Part shown: piece by piece, positions 26,675-39,107 of the stretch | Position numbering within the stretch: position 1 is the first letter of the stretch | Layout: every line of letters starts with the position of its first letter | Assembly: GCA_032718475.1 (NCBI GenBank) | Contig: JAUCBJ010007329.1 | Location: forward strand, 1-64,000 | Reading direction: 5' to 3' | From: Nemertoderma westbladi | Taxonomy: Eukaryota > Xenacoelomorpha > Nemertodermatida > Nemertodermatidae | DNA length: 64,000 nt | The notes under the pieces: model-generated | Database searches by the model: none | What the model was told of the DNA's origin: nothing | What the model saw: the letters and a program-made list of their open reading frames with translations, nothing else | Position numbers and translations under genes: made by a program

Positions 26675-26845
26675 TTTGGAAACTAATTTTGAGTTTCTCT
26701 CTACAGTCTAAGGGAAAAGATAAAGATCAGTTTGGTGATTTAATCGTTACCTTTTTAGCTCACTTATCGACATGTTAATAACAATTAACTTTTGACCACT
26801 AAAAACAACCTCTTATCATCCAAATCACAGTTTTATTTTGACAAG

Positions 26846-26903
26846 CCAATCAGCGTCCAGATACTGTAAGGGCAGTAATTGCTTTATGTGTTGCATAGCC
26901 AAT
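26846..26903. promoter_or_regulatory. Two CCAAT boxes upstream of the homeobox gene
   Basis: GCCAATCAGCG and GCCAATCGAAA sit 53 bp apart, about 170 and 230 bp upstream of the exon 1 ATG. CCAAT boxes work in either orientation and this spacing from a start is typical. No TATA box is evident. This is inference from motif and position only. Confidence 0.3.
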
Positions 26904-26909
26904 CGAAAG

Positions 26910-28742
26910 ACTTTTTTACTAACAATGGGGTGGCGGTATCCTCGTATGCGCGTAGTTAATTATTTGTAGGCGAGAAGATGATTTACAATTTTCTAAACAC
27001 TTGTCAAACATCATCACAACGATCGTTGAGTTTCAGACGCATCCGCAACTTAGTTCGGTTAGAGATGAGGGACAAGAAATAGTTACTAATTCCGTTCATG
27101 TTACAAAAATTATCTACAAATTTATAATTATAATAATATGATATAAATTTCAAAATTTTAGTGACAATTTGTGGGCCTATCTGAGTATCTCTTCAAACAA
27201 AATAAATAACACTAATACGCAAAAGCGTAAATTATCTTTCTTTAAGTCATTTATTAGATAAGATGAAAGACATCAACAATAGTTTCCTTTGATTGCAGAC
27301 TGGCTCCACCCATTGTTTTACTGAATTTCCCTCACCCCATCCTACCTAACCCAACCTGGTATCACTAGCTGGTTGGTGGTGTCCATATCTTACTTCGTAT
27401 CGCACATGCGCGCACACTGATAATTCAAACACTTTGAATGAAAGACAGAATCTGAAACAGAAATTCTAGCAATATAGAAAATAGATGTAAAAAAAAAGCT
27501 ATTTCCCAACATTATAATGAACAACCTGTTAGCAGTAAATTGGTGTCGCACACGCGCGAGAATTAAATGCCCTGAAACCATAAAACTCAACATCATCACA
27601 GGTTTGTATTCCTCAACCTCAAACGACGCACTAACAGTTCTTCGCCACAGGCGTAAATTATTACCGCACCGCAGTTAAACCAACGAACGACCACCGTATA
27701 TTTATGCATATCAAATTATTACGCTTCCAACAGGTTTCAATACGTTCTGGGCCCCAGAGAATCTCTTGGCGATGGCCTTAGTCATTAACGCCGTGTTTAG
27801 CCGGCCATTACTGGGCTATTACCTACGAAATTCTGTACCAATTTAAATGTTAATGTTTTCGTCAGCCCACCAAAGGGAACATCCAATCTTAGATTGTTCC
27901 AAGCACTCGAGCGAGTAAATCTAATTTGAGTGGGATCACCCAGCAGATTTACATCAACTCATTTGGGAAAGCCAACCGTCAGGGGACATAGTATCATTAT
28001 CTCAGAAACCATTAAAAATCGATACTATTTTACGAAAGTCACTGAAATTCAGAATGACTAAAACACGGAAACAAGTGGGTAATCTTGTATTGCAACACTT
28101 AAAAATGAAATGGTTTTAACATTCGAATGATTTTTGAATTTAAATCAATATTTTAGTAGATAGTAAACAGTTAATGTTATTCTTAATGTTAAACTAATAT
28201 GTTAAAGATATAGAACTTGTTTTCACTACGCATGCTCATTTGAGGCACAGGTTAAACTCCGATAAAAGGTCTGTGGTAATTCCATACTGGTGTGTCTGAT
28301 CTTAAGCTAGAGACTTGTTGAGCTTTCGCCAACATAGCAGTAACGAAGTGTGGGTTAGCGAGTAAGTATTCAGCTTTGGAAGTTAGAGTGGGGTACCCCT
28401 ACCTTATAGGCAACTGCCAACTGATGATTCGCACTTTCGTGGATCGGCTCATTAAACAAACTATTAGTTAACTAACGACAAACTAATTATATAAGTTGCG
28501 CTTTTACTCAGAATCGCCCAAAGCTAGCGGTACTGGTACCTCAGATTTTGTACATTAAATTGGCCTCAATTCGATCCCGTGGGATCACAATCTCCCATAC
28601 CTTGGGGCCCGAACAATGTACACGAGCAGTGATACTACAACAGTTTGGAATGTAAAGCGAGATTGTTAATAAGTAATTAGGCCCTTGTGTAACACACGCC
28701 TCTAGTCTGTGCGTTGGATCTCTACAAATTGCGCATCCCAAT
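26910..28742. other. No recognisable gene; upstream flank of the homeobox gene
   Basis: AT-rich single-copy-looking sequence with short open frames that show no domain. It may hold regulatory DNA of the homeobox gene, but nothing specific can be identified by eye. Confidence 0.4.
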
Positions 28743-29060
28743 TACACCATATATCTCCTGGAATATACTGTCTCTAATTCAGGAACAGGGTACCTTCCCT
28801 CCCCAACATAATTTTTTATGAATTGTAATTGGATTGATTGGAATTTGAAACAGATATACTTTGATCTTCATATTTACTTGTAGGTGAGTCATCAATTACA
28901 TTTTCTCTTTCAATCTTTTGTTCTAAGCGTTAAAAAATGTGTCTCTATCGAATTGCACCAGTCGTAATGTAGTTATTCCTCAATATTATATAGTTTCGTT
29001 GGTACCGATGGAAAGATGACATTGTAGGGATTCCAAGTAATAAAATCGGAATCTCGTTAT
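28743..29060. repeat. Diverged copy of the TACACCAT foldback family
   Basis: It begins TACACCATATATCTCCTGG and continues with TTCAGGAACAGGGTACC, TTTCAATCTTTTG, GTGTCTC, ACCAGT, GGTACCGATGGAAAG and GGGATTCCAA. It runs in the same order and spacing as 41457-41760 in the LRCH intron (left arm). The right arm is absent here. Confidence 0.7.
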
Positions 29061-30450
29061 GTAGAACTAAGGTAGTTAGATTTATGGCTAATTTAGCTTT
29101 TTAGTAAATAAACGATTGTCAACAAATAGTTAACATATCACAATCAACTTTCACTTTTAATTTTCCCCCCAGCCTGGCAACTAATTAAAAAAATAAATTC
29201 AAAATAATATGTTTAATTAAATGTAAAATGAATCATTTAACAATATTAAATACAACTATAATATTTAATATATCTACAAGGCAAAAATGATCTACTTACT
29301 ATATTACTAAATATTATCACACATATTAAACCGATTAAACAGTAGACAAAAGAGACATTGTTTTTAAAGGTAATGAAGGAACATAATTGTTATTTAGATA
29401 ATATAAAAATATATATTCCAATAGAAAAGGTGGGAAAGTGGGGGATGGGGGGAGTGTCACTGTAGCTGTACATAGCACATGATAATGGGACCGGTATAAA
29501 TTTTATAAACCTAGAAATGCCAGCAAGCTGGCTATAAGTGGAACGAACGTCTACCCTTATTGCAATCATTTGCACGCCGATATTAGTGCCACATACACAC
29601 ATCCGTACCACTTGGGATGACAATCTGCAGTACTACAGACAGTAGCCTGCCCTGCCGGTACCGATATACTGAAACAATTCACTAAACACTAAACCAAATG
29701 TTATTTTTGTGTCCATGGCAGTTTTCGTCTGTCGGTATTTATGTTGATATAAATCTTAATGATTAACAACATATTGTATCGGAGGATTTTCCATGATATA
29801 CAATATACATACATGGATAATACTACATATCATACGTTTACAGGTATAAAAGCTCTGATAGATTTCATTAATAATTAATAGATTGGAAAATAATTTGATT
29901 AAAAGTTTAAATTTTGTGCAAAATGGGTTTAATCAGTTTAATCTGTTAATGAATACTAATTAATTAATACAATGGAAGCCATTCTGTTATTATGCACATG
30001 TAAATAAATTGTTAGGTCATTATAAAAATAACGCAGCTTTTGAAATGAATAATAATCTTAAAACCAAAATGATACGAAATAAAGTTACTATATATACCGC
30101 TTTCGTTACAACAGTTTTGTCACGGTTTTGGAGCCGGGAAATCCAGTAGAAAAATGCGGAGAAATCTCAATAATGTAAATAATATATTTATTTGAATTAA
30201 ACTTATTCTAGAATGCAAAAAAATGGTTGTGAGTTTCTAAAAGCACCCTTTGTAATGTTTATTATTATATGTGAGAGATAACAAAAATAAAGCGGTGTTC
30301 TAGAATCTTTTATTACAATACTAAATAAATATAATAAGCATTAATCCTATTTAGTCACATCTTTTGGAATAATAGTTTTTCTGCCTCAAAAACCGTAAAT
30401 ATAGGCATCCAGACCATTAGGTTGCATGGAAGGTATGATTCCTTTTTGCA
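29061..30450. other. No recognisable feature; AT-rich spacer
   Basis: Very AT-rich sequence with no supportable exon, RNA gene or element end. Confidence 0.45.
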
Positions 30451-30460
30451 CGACTATAGG

Positions 30461-31020
30461 GTTGGTCTAATAAAAGTCTAATAGGGTTGGTCTAATAAAA
30501 GTCTAATAGGGTTGGTCTAATAAAAGTCTAATAGGGTTGGTCTAATAAAAATCTAATAGGGTTGGTCTAATAAAAGTCTAATAGGGTTGGTCTAATAAAA
30601 GTCTAATAGGGTTGGTCTAATAAAAGTCTAATAGGGTTGGAGCGCGAAAAAAAAATTGTTGGGCTAGAGAAACAATCGATAAGGGGTAACAAGGTGCCCT
30701 GAATCGAGTGGCGGTGTGTGTTTTTTGTAAAAACACGAGGGAACGGTCAAAAAGGCGGGTTTAAGTAAGAGCGGGATGCCAATTTTTAAAATCTGCTGTG
30801 ATTGGCTGCTGCTGATTTGACGTCACTACAAAATGATCTGATAATTTTTTATTTTGGATTCTATGGAGAGAGATTTTCGATCCATTCAAATACACATCTA
30901 ATCTCATAATTTCACACACAAAAACACACCGCCACTCGATTCAGGGCACCTTGTTACCCCTTATTCAATTGTTTATTTTTAATGCCCCGAACCCTATTAG
31001 ACTTTTATGAGACAAACCCT
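30461..31020. mobile_element. Foldback element with 25-bp tandem repeats at its end
   Basis: Seven tandem copies of a 25-bp unit (GGGTTGGTCTAATAAAAGTC plus TAATA) occupy 30461-30640. An inverted match lies at 30988-31025 (CCCTATTAGACTTTTATGAG). Inside these, AAGGGGTAACAAGGTGCCCT and GAATCGAGTGGCGGTGTGTG at 30680-30720 are perfectly mirrored at 30928-30965. The centre (about 30740-30900) is non-coding. This is classic foldback architecture with expandable ends. Confidence 0.8.
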
Positions 31021-31499
31021 AATAGACTATTAGACATTATGAAAATGAATAAATATATGACATAATATATAAACTTGCATTTATTAAATGAATATAAAAA
31101 AATCCAAATATTAAATTGGCGTCCGCCGTCCATGTATTGTATCTAACATTGTTCTGTTTGTGTACTTTATTAGCGGGTGATTAACGTTTATTTTACAATT
31201 ACGTCATTTCCATTTATAATTAGCGCAAATAAATTGTTAAGTTTTCAAAAATAATATTATAAATTAGAATTATTGAGCTCATTTCGTACACAGAGACTCT
31301 CCAAAATTAATAGGAAAATAAATAAAATGGTTGACCAAATATTCTGGCAAATACGTGGAAAGGAATATATATATTCTATTAAGTATTAACTATTCAAAAT
31401 TAAATAATTATTTAACAATTATTATCACATAAATATTGTGTGTTGCAATCTATTTGTACGATTTGTAAGATTATCAAAGTTCACAATTATACGTTTAAG

Positions 31500-31572
31500 A
31501 CCTGAGTATATTAATGTAAACCTCCCTCGCTGCGCTCGCTCGGTACATAAATACACTCGGGTCATCATAACA
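31500..31572. repeat. Hairpin repeat with CCTCGCTGCGCTCGC core
   Basis: GACCTGAGTATATTAATGTA faces TACATAAATACACTCGGGTC. The loop is AACCTCCCTCGCTGCGCTCG plus CTCGG. The reverse complement of core and arm recurs at 62212-62262 (TATTTATGTACCGATCGAGC and GCAGCGAGGGATGTTTACA). Related cores are at 41025-41060 and 63240. Confidence 0.7.
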
Positions 31573-31837
31573 CTAAAAAGTTATACTTTTCACACAATTA
31601 TGTAAATAGTTATGATTATCAATTATTAATAATTTCAATATTAGTAAATAAATTCATAGTTATGATAAAACTTTCTTGATTTAATAAATTTTATTCTTGA
31701 TTCAGAATAAATGTCACGAGAGAAAATAACAAACCTTACCGATATGCACAAATCAAAACTAAAAACCAACTGTAACCCGTTGGGTGATCAGAGATCATAC
31801 AGGGCGGAATCAACAGGATCATTATGTTTCGCCCTAG

Positions 31838-31976
31838 TGGGCTTTATCAGGAGGTTAAGCTAAATGGTATGGTCTATATTTAATAGCACTGCACGTTTCC
31901 CCTCTCCATTTAGAATGGTATCTACCAACTGTAACTATTTAGCACTTATCCTCCTGATAAAGCCTCCCATTTGGAG
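31838..31976. repeat. Small inverted repeat
   Basis: GGGCTTTATCAGGAGGTTAA near 31848 is mirrored by TTATCCTCCTGATAAAGCCT at 31947-31967. Arms are about 30 bp, imperfect. It looks like a short foldback remnant. Confidence 0.6.
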
Positions 31977-32235
31977 CAAAACCTGCCGATCAGCTTTCAC
32001 TGCCGCAAGTCAGTTATTTTTAAGTTTTGAATTGTTACATACCGACCAAATCTATTTTCAAATTATTTGCTACAAGCTGTTAAAAATACATATTTAGCAT
32101 TATTCAACCAACTCTGTTGGCTATACTTTTCGTCTTTGGAATTAAATATCGCTTTCATTAGAACCGCGTAGATTTCGAATCTGAAAGCCGATTCCAATAA
32201 ATTCAGGAGATTTATCAAATCCAAAGGTATACATT

Positions 32236-32949
32236 TAGTGTTTAAACGGGATCCCGATCCCAAAAAACCGGCAATCCCGGTCCCGATCGCGACGTTTTTG
32301 GAACGGATCCCGAAATATGAATAGTGAAGTAAATTTCTTGAGTTTCTGATAAACAGTTCCAGCCGAACGAAAATGTTTTGATTATATTGAATTTTAAGAT
32401 CAGTTAACCACCCAGTTAACCACCCAGTTAACCACCCAGTTAACCACCCAGTAATCAATTACAAAATAATTTAAATATAACTTTAGGAAGTGGCTATACT
32501 GACCGGACCCTATAAATATCGTATTGAAGCTTTATATTTTATTTATAATTTACTTGTGTATTATTGAACGGACCCTTATTAGTGTATTACCACAATTAAG
32601 TGACCTGCATAATCTTGTAACATGTGTTAACTTTAGTTTATTGTTTTGGTTCCCCCAACACGCCTCTGTACTGTAACCTGCTCCTTTACTAACCTGCTCC
32701 CTTAAATGGCAACGAGTCCGGTCAGTTGAGCAATGGGTCCGTTCCCCAGTTGCCTTTTCCATAACTTTATCTTACTAATATTTCAGAAGAGTAAGATAAA
32801 GTTAATGTTACCCAAAACCCGCCACATATTAACGTTAAAGGACTTTAATACAAAATTCCAATCCCGATCCTGAAAAACGGGATCCCGAGAGAGATACTCC
32901 CGGTCCCGATCCCGGAAATCCCAAAAAGTCTGATCCCGATTAAACACTA
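32236..32949. mobile_element. Non-autonomous hAT-like element with GATCCCG repeats
   Basis: Ends are TAGTGTTTAAACGGGATC and GATCCCGATTAAACACTA. Subterminal CGGGATC/GATCCCG words are repeated on both sides (32247-32315 and 32865-32940). The flanks TATACATT and GTATGGCT do not give a perfect 8-bp duplication, so the hAT label rests on end sequence and architecture. It contains a 12-bp tandem repeat (AGTTAACCACCC, four copies, 32402-32452) and one inverted copy of the CAGGTTACAG dispersed repeat (about 32635-32690). Confidence 0.6.
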
Positions 32950-32961
32950 GTATGGCTACAT

Positions 32962-35381
32962 GGGTCAATAAGCTTAAAAGTGGCCAATGGTTTGTCCGGA
33001 AGTTACGATATAATTTTAAATGCTTTAATTTATTCGTATTTAATAAAGTTATATATTATTTTGTAGCTAATTTATTTGCGCAGCTTACGCACTAAAAATG
33101 ATCAAAATCTGTAAAGGCAGTCAAAAGAAATGCCCCATCAAAGACTGAAATATCGTGAAAATCACTTGTCCCTTACATGACAAGACCACAAACAACTGTA
33201 AATTGTATCACCCCACGTGGCAAATATATAGGAAACCTATATATTGTTGGGGAGCTTAGATGTTTTGCTTTCTTTTCCGATATATTTCAGGCCATAATAT
33301 TCATGTTGAACCATTTGAGATCGATACATAAAATGGGCATGGATTTTTCAATTTTTGTGTCACATCTGTAACATTTACGTCTAGAATCTGAAGTAGTAAC
33401 TGTAGGTTTTCAGTTTTGATATATTTAGAATCTACAGGGTTTCTAACATATATAGGCCAAATATCACATACAAAGGACAAGGTCATCTCATTTGGGAAGC
33501 ATTTATGTTTAACAAAGTCAATATAGAAAGCATAAACGTCCATATCTGTAACGCTACAAATGTGGCCATAGATTTTGATAATATTAATCTCATACAAGTA
33601 TAATGGTACGTGTGGAAAGGCAATTTTAATTTATGCCGCATCAACCCCAAGAGTTAATGTGATAAATAAACACCTATGATGTATGGCGGTGGTAAGCGTT
33701 TTTGTCAACCATCTGTAACGCGTCACCGTTACAGTGCAGTGCGTTACAGATAGGGCATGTCTCATCTGTAACGCATTATATAACCAGTTATCGATGCGTT
33801 AAGACTATAGGTTTTCAGTCATATCTATATGACAGTCTATCTGTAACCTGAAATACAATAAGGCATCACTGACAATATTTGAATGCTTACGCGTTTGAGA
33901 CGTCATTCGTCTTCCTACTGACATCCTGCTCATGGTAATGTGGTAGTGTAAGATGGGTAAGTGTAAAACGCGGAACCGGATGCAGGATCCGGATCGGTAC
34001 CCGGATTTTGGGGTTAAAACGCGGATCCGGATTTTCATGAAATCCGGAAATGAGTCCAAAATGCGTTTTCAAGATAATTTTCATTGTCAAGTGTTACTGG
34101 ATCCCGTAAGGGGACTAAAACACGGATTCATGTTTATCTCTATCCGGGAAGAGGTGATTGTGGATTCTGGGGAGTAAAGCGCAGATTCACTTCACCTATG
34201 AAATTGTATGAATCCAGAGCTTCTGGGTCCGTGGTAAATAATTTAGGAATTAATTGCAAATATATACAATCTCCATCTTATAAATTTTATGTATTAATAA
34301 AATGTGCTTTCTGGAAAATTTCGCTTTATTTCGTTTAGAATTGTAGAAGATACATTTCCTACAAACAGTGTTTTTTTTAACATACAATATATTGTACAGA
34401 CGGTCCTTTGCCCAATGTTTTGTTTTTCGTTTTTCATGATTAGGGTCTGCAGACGTACAGTATATAGATAGACTTCAATAAATTTGTATGTCTAATTTCA
34501 TCTGACATGAAGCAATAAATAAACAAAAGTAAAGAATCCACTGACTGTTATCAGTGAGTCTTGTGTAACTTCAATGTAATGTAAGATTATAATTTACTCT
34601 AATGATTAAATTCTCTAATGCGTATAAAAGGCCTATATTTTACTATCAATTTCTAAATCATTGGCTTAACATCACTTACTTACTTACATGACGGACTTGT
34701 GCACTACTTATATTATTGTGATAAGTTTAGTCAGATCCGTTTATTGGATGAGTTAATGGGCGTCTCTGAATCAGTTGCAGAGAAACGCCAGGGAGCGGTT
34801 AAATAAGTACAGAGAAAAAATGGACCGCGGTTGTTATACAGAGTATTTTAAACAAGCATAAAAAGCGGCGCGATAGAGAAAATTTAACACGGGATAAAAA
34901 AAATCGTGTAAAACAAGATTATCGGTTACACAGAAAAATGTTAATGAAAAACTTTTTCTATATTTATTGGAAATCATATGTATTAAGTACATATATAATT
35001 TTGTGGATGCGTTGGTTATGGTCAGATATCTCTGTTTGTTACAGATGTTTGTCCAATAAATTACCTTATTGTCGAAGCAATAAGTTATAAATACTGCAAA
35101 ATCCATATAACATAATTACCGTTACAGATGGCCGTTACAGACGTTTGTCCCATAAATGTCATCACTGTAATGCGTTACAGTGGTAGACAAAAACGTTACA
35201 GATATGACATTAGTTTTTGCCATATATATCCCTTTGAGCAGCGCGTCATGCTCTCCCTCTACCATCACAAGATTCGCCATGAAATTAACTTTCGAATGGT
35301 GTATGGTATGGCACTAATTTCCGACAAAAATTTTTCGGTCAATTTGTACCCCTTTTTGGCCACTTTTAAGCTTATTGACCC
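32962..35381. mobile_element. TIR element (2.4 kb) with CTGTAACG subterminal repeats
   Basis: A 26-bp TIR begins GGGTCAATAAGCTTAAAAGT on the left (32962) and ends ACTTTTAAGCTTATTGACCC on the right (35381). ACAT flanks both ends, a possible 4-bp target duplication. CTGTAACG or its complement is scattered through both subterminal zones (33368, 33548, 33711, 33770, 33840; 35122, 35133, 35166, 35190). A CGGATCC-rich patch lies at 33965-34050. No transposase frame is recognisable, so it is non-autonomous or gutted. I cannot assign a superfamily. Confidence 0.75.
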
Positions 35382-35389
35382 ACATACAT

Positions 35390-36284
35390 TTTGACACGTA
35401 AATCGCTATAATTCTAATTGTTTTTACTCAATTCTAGAATATAAAATACGCGTAATGATAAACAAGGTAGAGAGTTTTAAACGCTCAGCTAAATAATAAT
35501 TAATATTCTAGAATTAAGACAAAAACATTAGAATATATATCGAATCGATATTCGTGTGAAAGAAAATTATATCAGAAGGAATAGACTTTATAATTTTGAT
35601 AATTATCTTTAAAAATTTTTGCTAAAATTTAAAATTTAAAACGGTTTTCAGATTCGGAATCTGCAGATAAAGGCGGTTCAAATGATTACATTCCATGAAC
35701 CAAAATAACCAACAGAGTTCCGGTTGTTAAATATTGTGAAATTGGCATTTTAAACGGCTTGTTGTAGCTAAATAATTGAATAATCCGGCTCTGCCAGCTG
35801 TAAGAAAAGTTGTCGAACTATCTTCTTACCAAAATTCGTAGCATTTGATTGAAATTTGAAAAGAGGGGGGGGGGGGGGGTTGTCCGACGTGTACAAATAC
35901 AAAAGGTTGGTGTATTATGGGATGGGATGGTAATTAAAATTAATTAATCTAAATATTAAAATAAGATGCAATTAGAAAAACATAATTTTTTTTTAATTTT
36001 AATTTTTAGAAATATATAACGAAAAATTATTGTTAGCTTTTAAAATTCCTGAAATGGCGCTATAGAAATCATAATGATTTGAAATATTTATATTTTTCTC
36101 TTTTAAAATAAATTTTTTTTGCTACGCATGAAAAATCAATCAATGAAAATTAACTTTGTGATAAAATTAAATAAAACAAAAACTGAAAAAAGCAAAAAGC
36201 GTTATAAAGTAGGAAATTTACCAAGAATCATAACATAAACGTGGTTACCGTGGTTACTGGTAAGCAGCGGGTTTAAACAGCTTG
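35390..36284. other. AT-rich 3' flank of LRCH; G-run at 35865-35879
   Basis: No gene seen. The segment lies downstream of the LRCH stop codon and would include its 3' UTR on the minus strand. Several TTTATT stretches could serve as poly(A) signals (AATAAA on the minus strand), but I cannot choose one. Confidence 0.4.
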
Positions 36285-38642
36285 TTAGGTAACTTTGGAT
36301 GTTTTTAGGAGCGCTTGCACTGTCTTACTAACACTAACTGGACTCTTCCCTTCCAGAATGTCCTGTGGGGAGCAGACTGTCTCCTCTCTCAACCCCAGTC
36401 GCCTACACGCCGTTATAAAGGACTCGACATTTAGTCGACTCTTCGCGTTAGAGAGTTTAGCGGTGGAGGGAGGCGGTAAATGAACCATGGGCACCGCCCG
36501 GGGCGCCAGTTGCTTCACCAGCTGACACAGAAGCACCCCGTCGGCCAGCGCAGCGGGGAGGTCCTCCGGCAACCTGCGCCGTAGACGCTGCTCCAACACC
36601 GAGCGCAGCTCCGTCGTTCGCTCCATCTCGTACTTCAACTGCTCCAACCTCCGGCGTTGCGTGAACCCCGAGGGAATCTCCTGCGTCGTCGTCGAGGAAG
36701 AGTTCGACTCGGAGGAACTCGTCCGCGGTTTCAGATTCGATAAGAATGTTTGGGGGGAGTAGGAGTTGGGTATCCGTTGGTCTACGGGGGGAGGGGAGGT
36801 GGGCACTGAGGCGGGCGCGGTGGGGGGCGACGTGGGGGGCGGAGGAGGCGGCTCTGTAGGTCGTCTTCCCGGTTTACTATCTCCGGGACGTGGCTTCGTT
36901 TTACTTTGCGGCGCCAACATGACCGAGTCGACGGAACTCTGGCTGGACACACTCGAGGTGCTCTCCCGCCGCGTTCCGTTCCGTTCCACCACCGTTCCGT
37001 TGCTACGTTCCTCGCCATTCACCGTTACCGACGTCTCCGATTTTTTATGAATCAAAGAGGAGAAGTTGCTACGGAAACCGGAACGCTTCGCGTCGTATTC
37101 CGGCATCCGGCGGCGACGGTTGGACGAGGCGGTGGACTGGTAGCGGTTCGCGGAGGCGCCGATGGGGGGCGCCAGCTGGGTGGGCGAGACCGCGGGGAGG
37201 CTGCGCACCGTCGGCACGGTGGCCACGGCCCCGGACTCAAACGGACTCGGATCGATGAACCGACGGACCTGCGGAGTCGGATTCGCCACCGAGTTGAGTT
37301 TATTATTAGTGGCGGGAGATTTAAACGTGGAGACGCCGTACCCGTTGCTTAGAGACGGCGGCTCCACGCTGGCGGGCCGATTGTCCGTGGCGATCTCGTT
37401 CAGCCCCTTCTGGAAGGACGACGAGCGGCGCGGCGGTTCCGGTGGCGTCGCGCCGCGCCGTTTCAGCGCGGCAACAGATTTTCCACCGCGCGACACTCCC
37501 GGCGAGTTGGAACCGTCGCCCGGAGGTGGAGTGACGTCATCCGATAGTCTACGATGGGGCGCGATCTCCGTGACGTCATCCGGTGGCGCGGCGATCGGCT
37601 TACCGGCGGCGTTGTTTACTCGGTTGCCCCGCAACCGTGCCATCTGTGCGCGGATCCCGCCGGGACCGGAGTAGTCGATGCCGCCGTGCGAGATGCGCGA
37701 CAATGCGGACGAGAAGCCACCGCTAGGGGGCGCCGCGCCCGGGACCGCGCCGCTAGGGGGCGCATCCACAGACAGACGCCGCTCGGTCGCCAGACTGCGA
37801 GTCCGTCGCTTCTCCGTCACGACGCCCCCCAACGTCGCCGCCCGGTACCGCGGATTCTTCACGAAGGTCCTGGAAGTCTCCGATTGGTTGACCACGACAC
37901 TGCCTGACTCGGACGACGACTCCGACTCCGACTTACATACGGAGAGGGGCGGGGCCGCGTTTGTCGGAGTCTTGGAGCGCTCGTCGTTGGACGAGCTGTC
38001 GTCCTCTATGTAGGGGATGGTCAGGTTCGAGAGACGGCCTCGAGAGGCGTGGCGTTCGTTACCGTAGATCGGGTCCGCCGGAGCCCCGTCCCCAGCGCTC
38101 CCTATCGGTCGCGAAGGGAACCCGTCGCCCCCAAGCGACCGCGCACTGAACTCCCCGTTGTCGGCTGTTACGTAACCCGAGTCTCTGTAGCCGCCGCGAC
38201 GTTTATTATAAACAGCGCCATCCAGCGGGCGGTGCAGGTCTCGCAGAACGTCCTGCGCACTGCTCTCCTTGGCAGCCGCCACAGACAGGTACTTGAGTAT
38301 ATGGAGACGCCCCCTGGTGGAGAGTGCGGACGGGGGGTGGACCAAGGGGTTGTGCGCCACCTGGAGGGTCTCCAAGGAACGCATTAGATGCAGCGAGTTC
38401 GGCAGGGTGGCTATCGAGTTCTCCCGGACATCCAACACCGAGAGTCGCAGTTCGCACAGCTCGGGTGGAAGTTGGACCAGTTTGTTGCGTCGCAGATTCA
38501 ACCTGCGTAGGAACGGGAGGTCCCGCAGGGAAGGGGGCACCGCGGTTAGCTGGTTGAACGATACGTCTAGGTCGTTGAGGGACGTTAAGTCGCTAATCTC
38601 CTCCGGGATGGAGACCAAACGGTTACTGGAGACGTTCAATAC
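36285..38642 (-). CDS. LRCH protein, exon 2 (LRRs, disordered region, CH domain, stop)
   Basis: LRCH proteins are cytoplasmic scaffolds with N-terminal leucine-rich repeats and a C-terminal calponin homology (CH) domain; fly and vertebrate members bind DOCK proteins or the actin/septin cortex. This exon starts after TATTATCCAG at 38643 in phase 0 with exon 1 and runs 785 codons to TAA. It continues the LRR solenoid (LxxLxVSxNxL pattern, to about residue 245). A long Ser/Pro/Arg-rich disordered stretch with a Pro-rich run near 725-745 follows. The CH domain at about 805-905 has the LRCH hallmark order LPEDLPAALADGVLLCQL...KLSNAKSRLNVESF...DILEG. Joined to exon 1 the protein is 911 residues, longer than most family members. 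Vertebrate LRCH genes have many exons, so one exon carrying most LRRs, linker and CH is notable. It is much more GC-rich than its surroundings. Paralogue number (LRCH1-4) cannot be assigned. Confidence 0.93.
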   Translation of the reverse strand, partial: VLNVSSNRLVSIPEEISDLTSLNDLDVSFNQLTAVPPSLRDLPFLRRLNLRRNKLVQLPPELCELRLSVLDVRENSIATLPNSLHLMRSLETLQVAHNPLVHPPSALSTRGRLHILKYLSVAAAKESSAQDVLRDLHRPLDGAVYNKRRGGYRDSGYVTADNGEFSARSLGGDGFPSRPIGSAGDGAPADPIYGNERHASRGRLSNLTIPYIEDDSSSNDERSKTPTNAAPPLSVCKSESESSSESGSVVVNQSETSRTFVKNPRYRAATLGGVVTEKRRTRSLATERRLSVDAPPSGAVPGAAPPSGGFSSALSRISHGGIDYSGPGGIRAQMARLRGNRVNNAAGKPIAAPPDDVTEIAPHRRLSDDVTPPPGDGSNSPGVSRGGKSVAALKRRGATPPEPPRRSSSFQKGLNEIATDNRPASVEPPSLSNGYGVSTFKSPATNNKLNSVANPTPQVRRFIDPSPFESGAVATVPTVRSLPAVSPTQLAPPIGASANRYQSTASSNRRRRMPEYDAKRSGFRSNFSSLIHKKSETSVTVNGEERSNGTVVERNGTRRESTSSVSSQSSVDSVMLAPQSKTKPRPGDSKPGRRPTEPPPPPPTSPPTAPASVPTSPPPVDQRIPNSYSPQTFLSNLKPRTSSSESNSSSTTTQEIPSGFTQRRRLEQLKYEMERTTELRSVLEQRLRRRLPEDLPAALADGVLLCQLVKQLAPRAVPMVHLPPPSTAKLSNAKSRLNVESFITACRRLGLREETVCSPQDILEGKSPVSVSKTVQALLKTSKVT

Positions 38643-38802
38643 CTGGATAATATATAATAATAAACATACACCATTTGCATAACAATAATATTATTGTTAT
38701 TTATCTAACCATACAATATGGTGATGTAATATTTCAACCAATTGGCCGTTATCAAAGAAAGAAAAAGCACCAGTGTTTGACAGCTAAGTAAAATGCAGAT
38801 AG

Positions 38803-38818
38803 GGGGGGGGGGGGGGGG
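38803..38818. repeat. Poly-G tract in LRCH intron
   Basis: A run of about 16 G, close to the exon 2 acceptor. Confidence 0.8.
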
Positions 38819-39107
38819 TAATCCCTTTTCAGGTGAAATTATACGCAAAAATAACAGCTGATTATTCCCCAAAATAAAACTGTAACCTGTTATGTAATAT
38901 AATAATATACACCCCCACCCGGGGTAAATTGAAACTGCTAAATTAAGAACTGTAAAAGGCCGCACTATTAGTAAAATATGTATAGTTAGTGATATAAACA
39001 ATAAATATTAATTTAATTATAATAAAATAAAAGTTGATTAGTTTATGGATGCTTCATGGTAGGTTTGCTAGTGTGGATAACGAAGGGCTACAGGGGCATG
39101 TCAGGGC

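Noticed and set aside
33953-34170. CGGATCC-rich segment as a separate transposon
   Set aside because: No matching ends or duplication; it is treated as part of the 32962-35381 element.
36766-38682. Several 60-170 codon frames on the plus strand opposite LRCH exon 2
   Set aside because: They are antisense shadows produced by the GC-rich coding exon.
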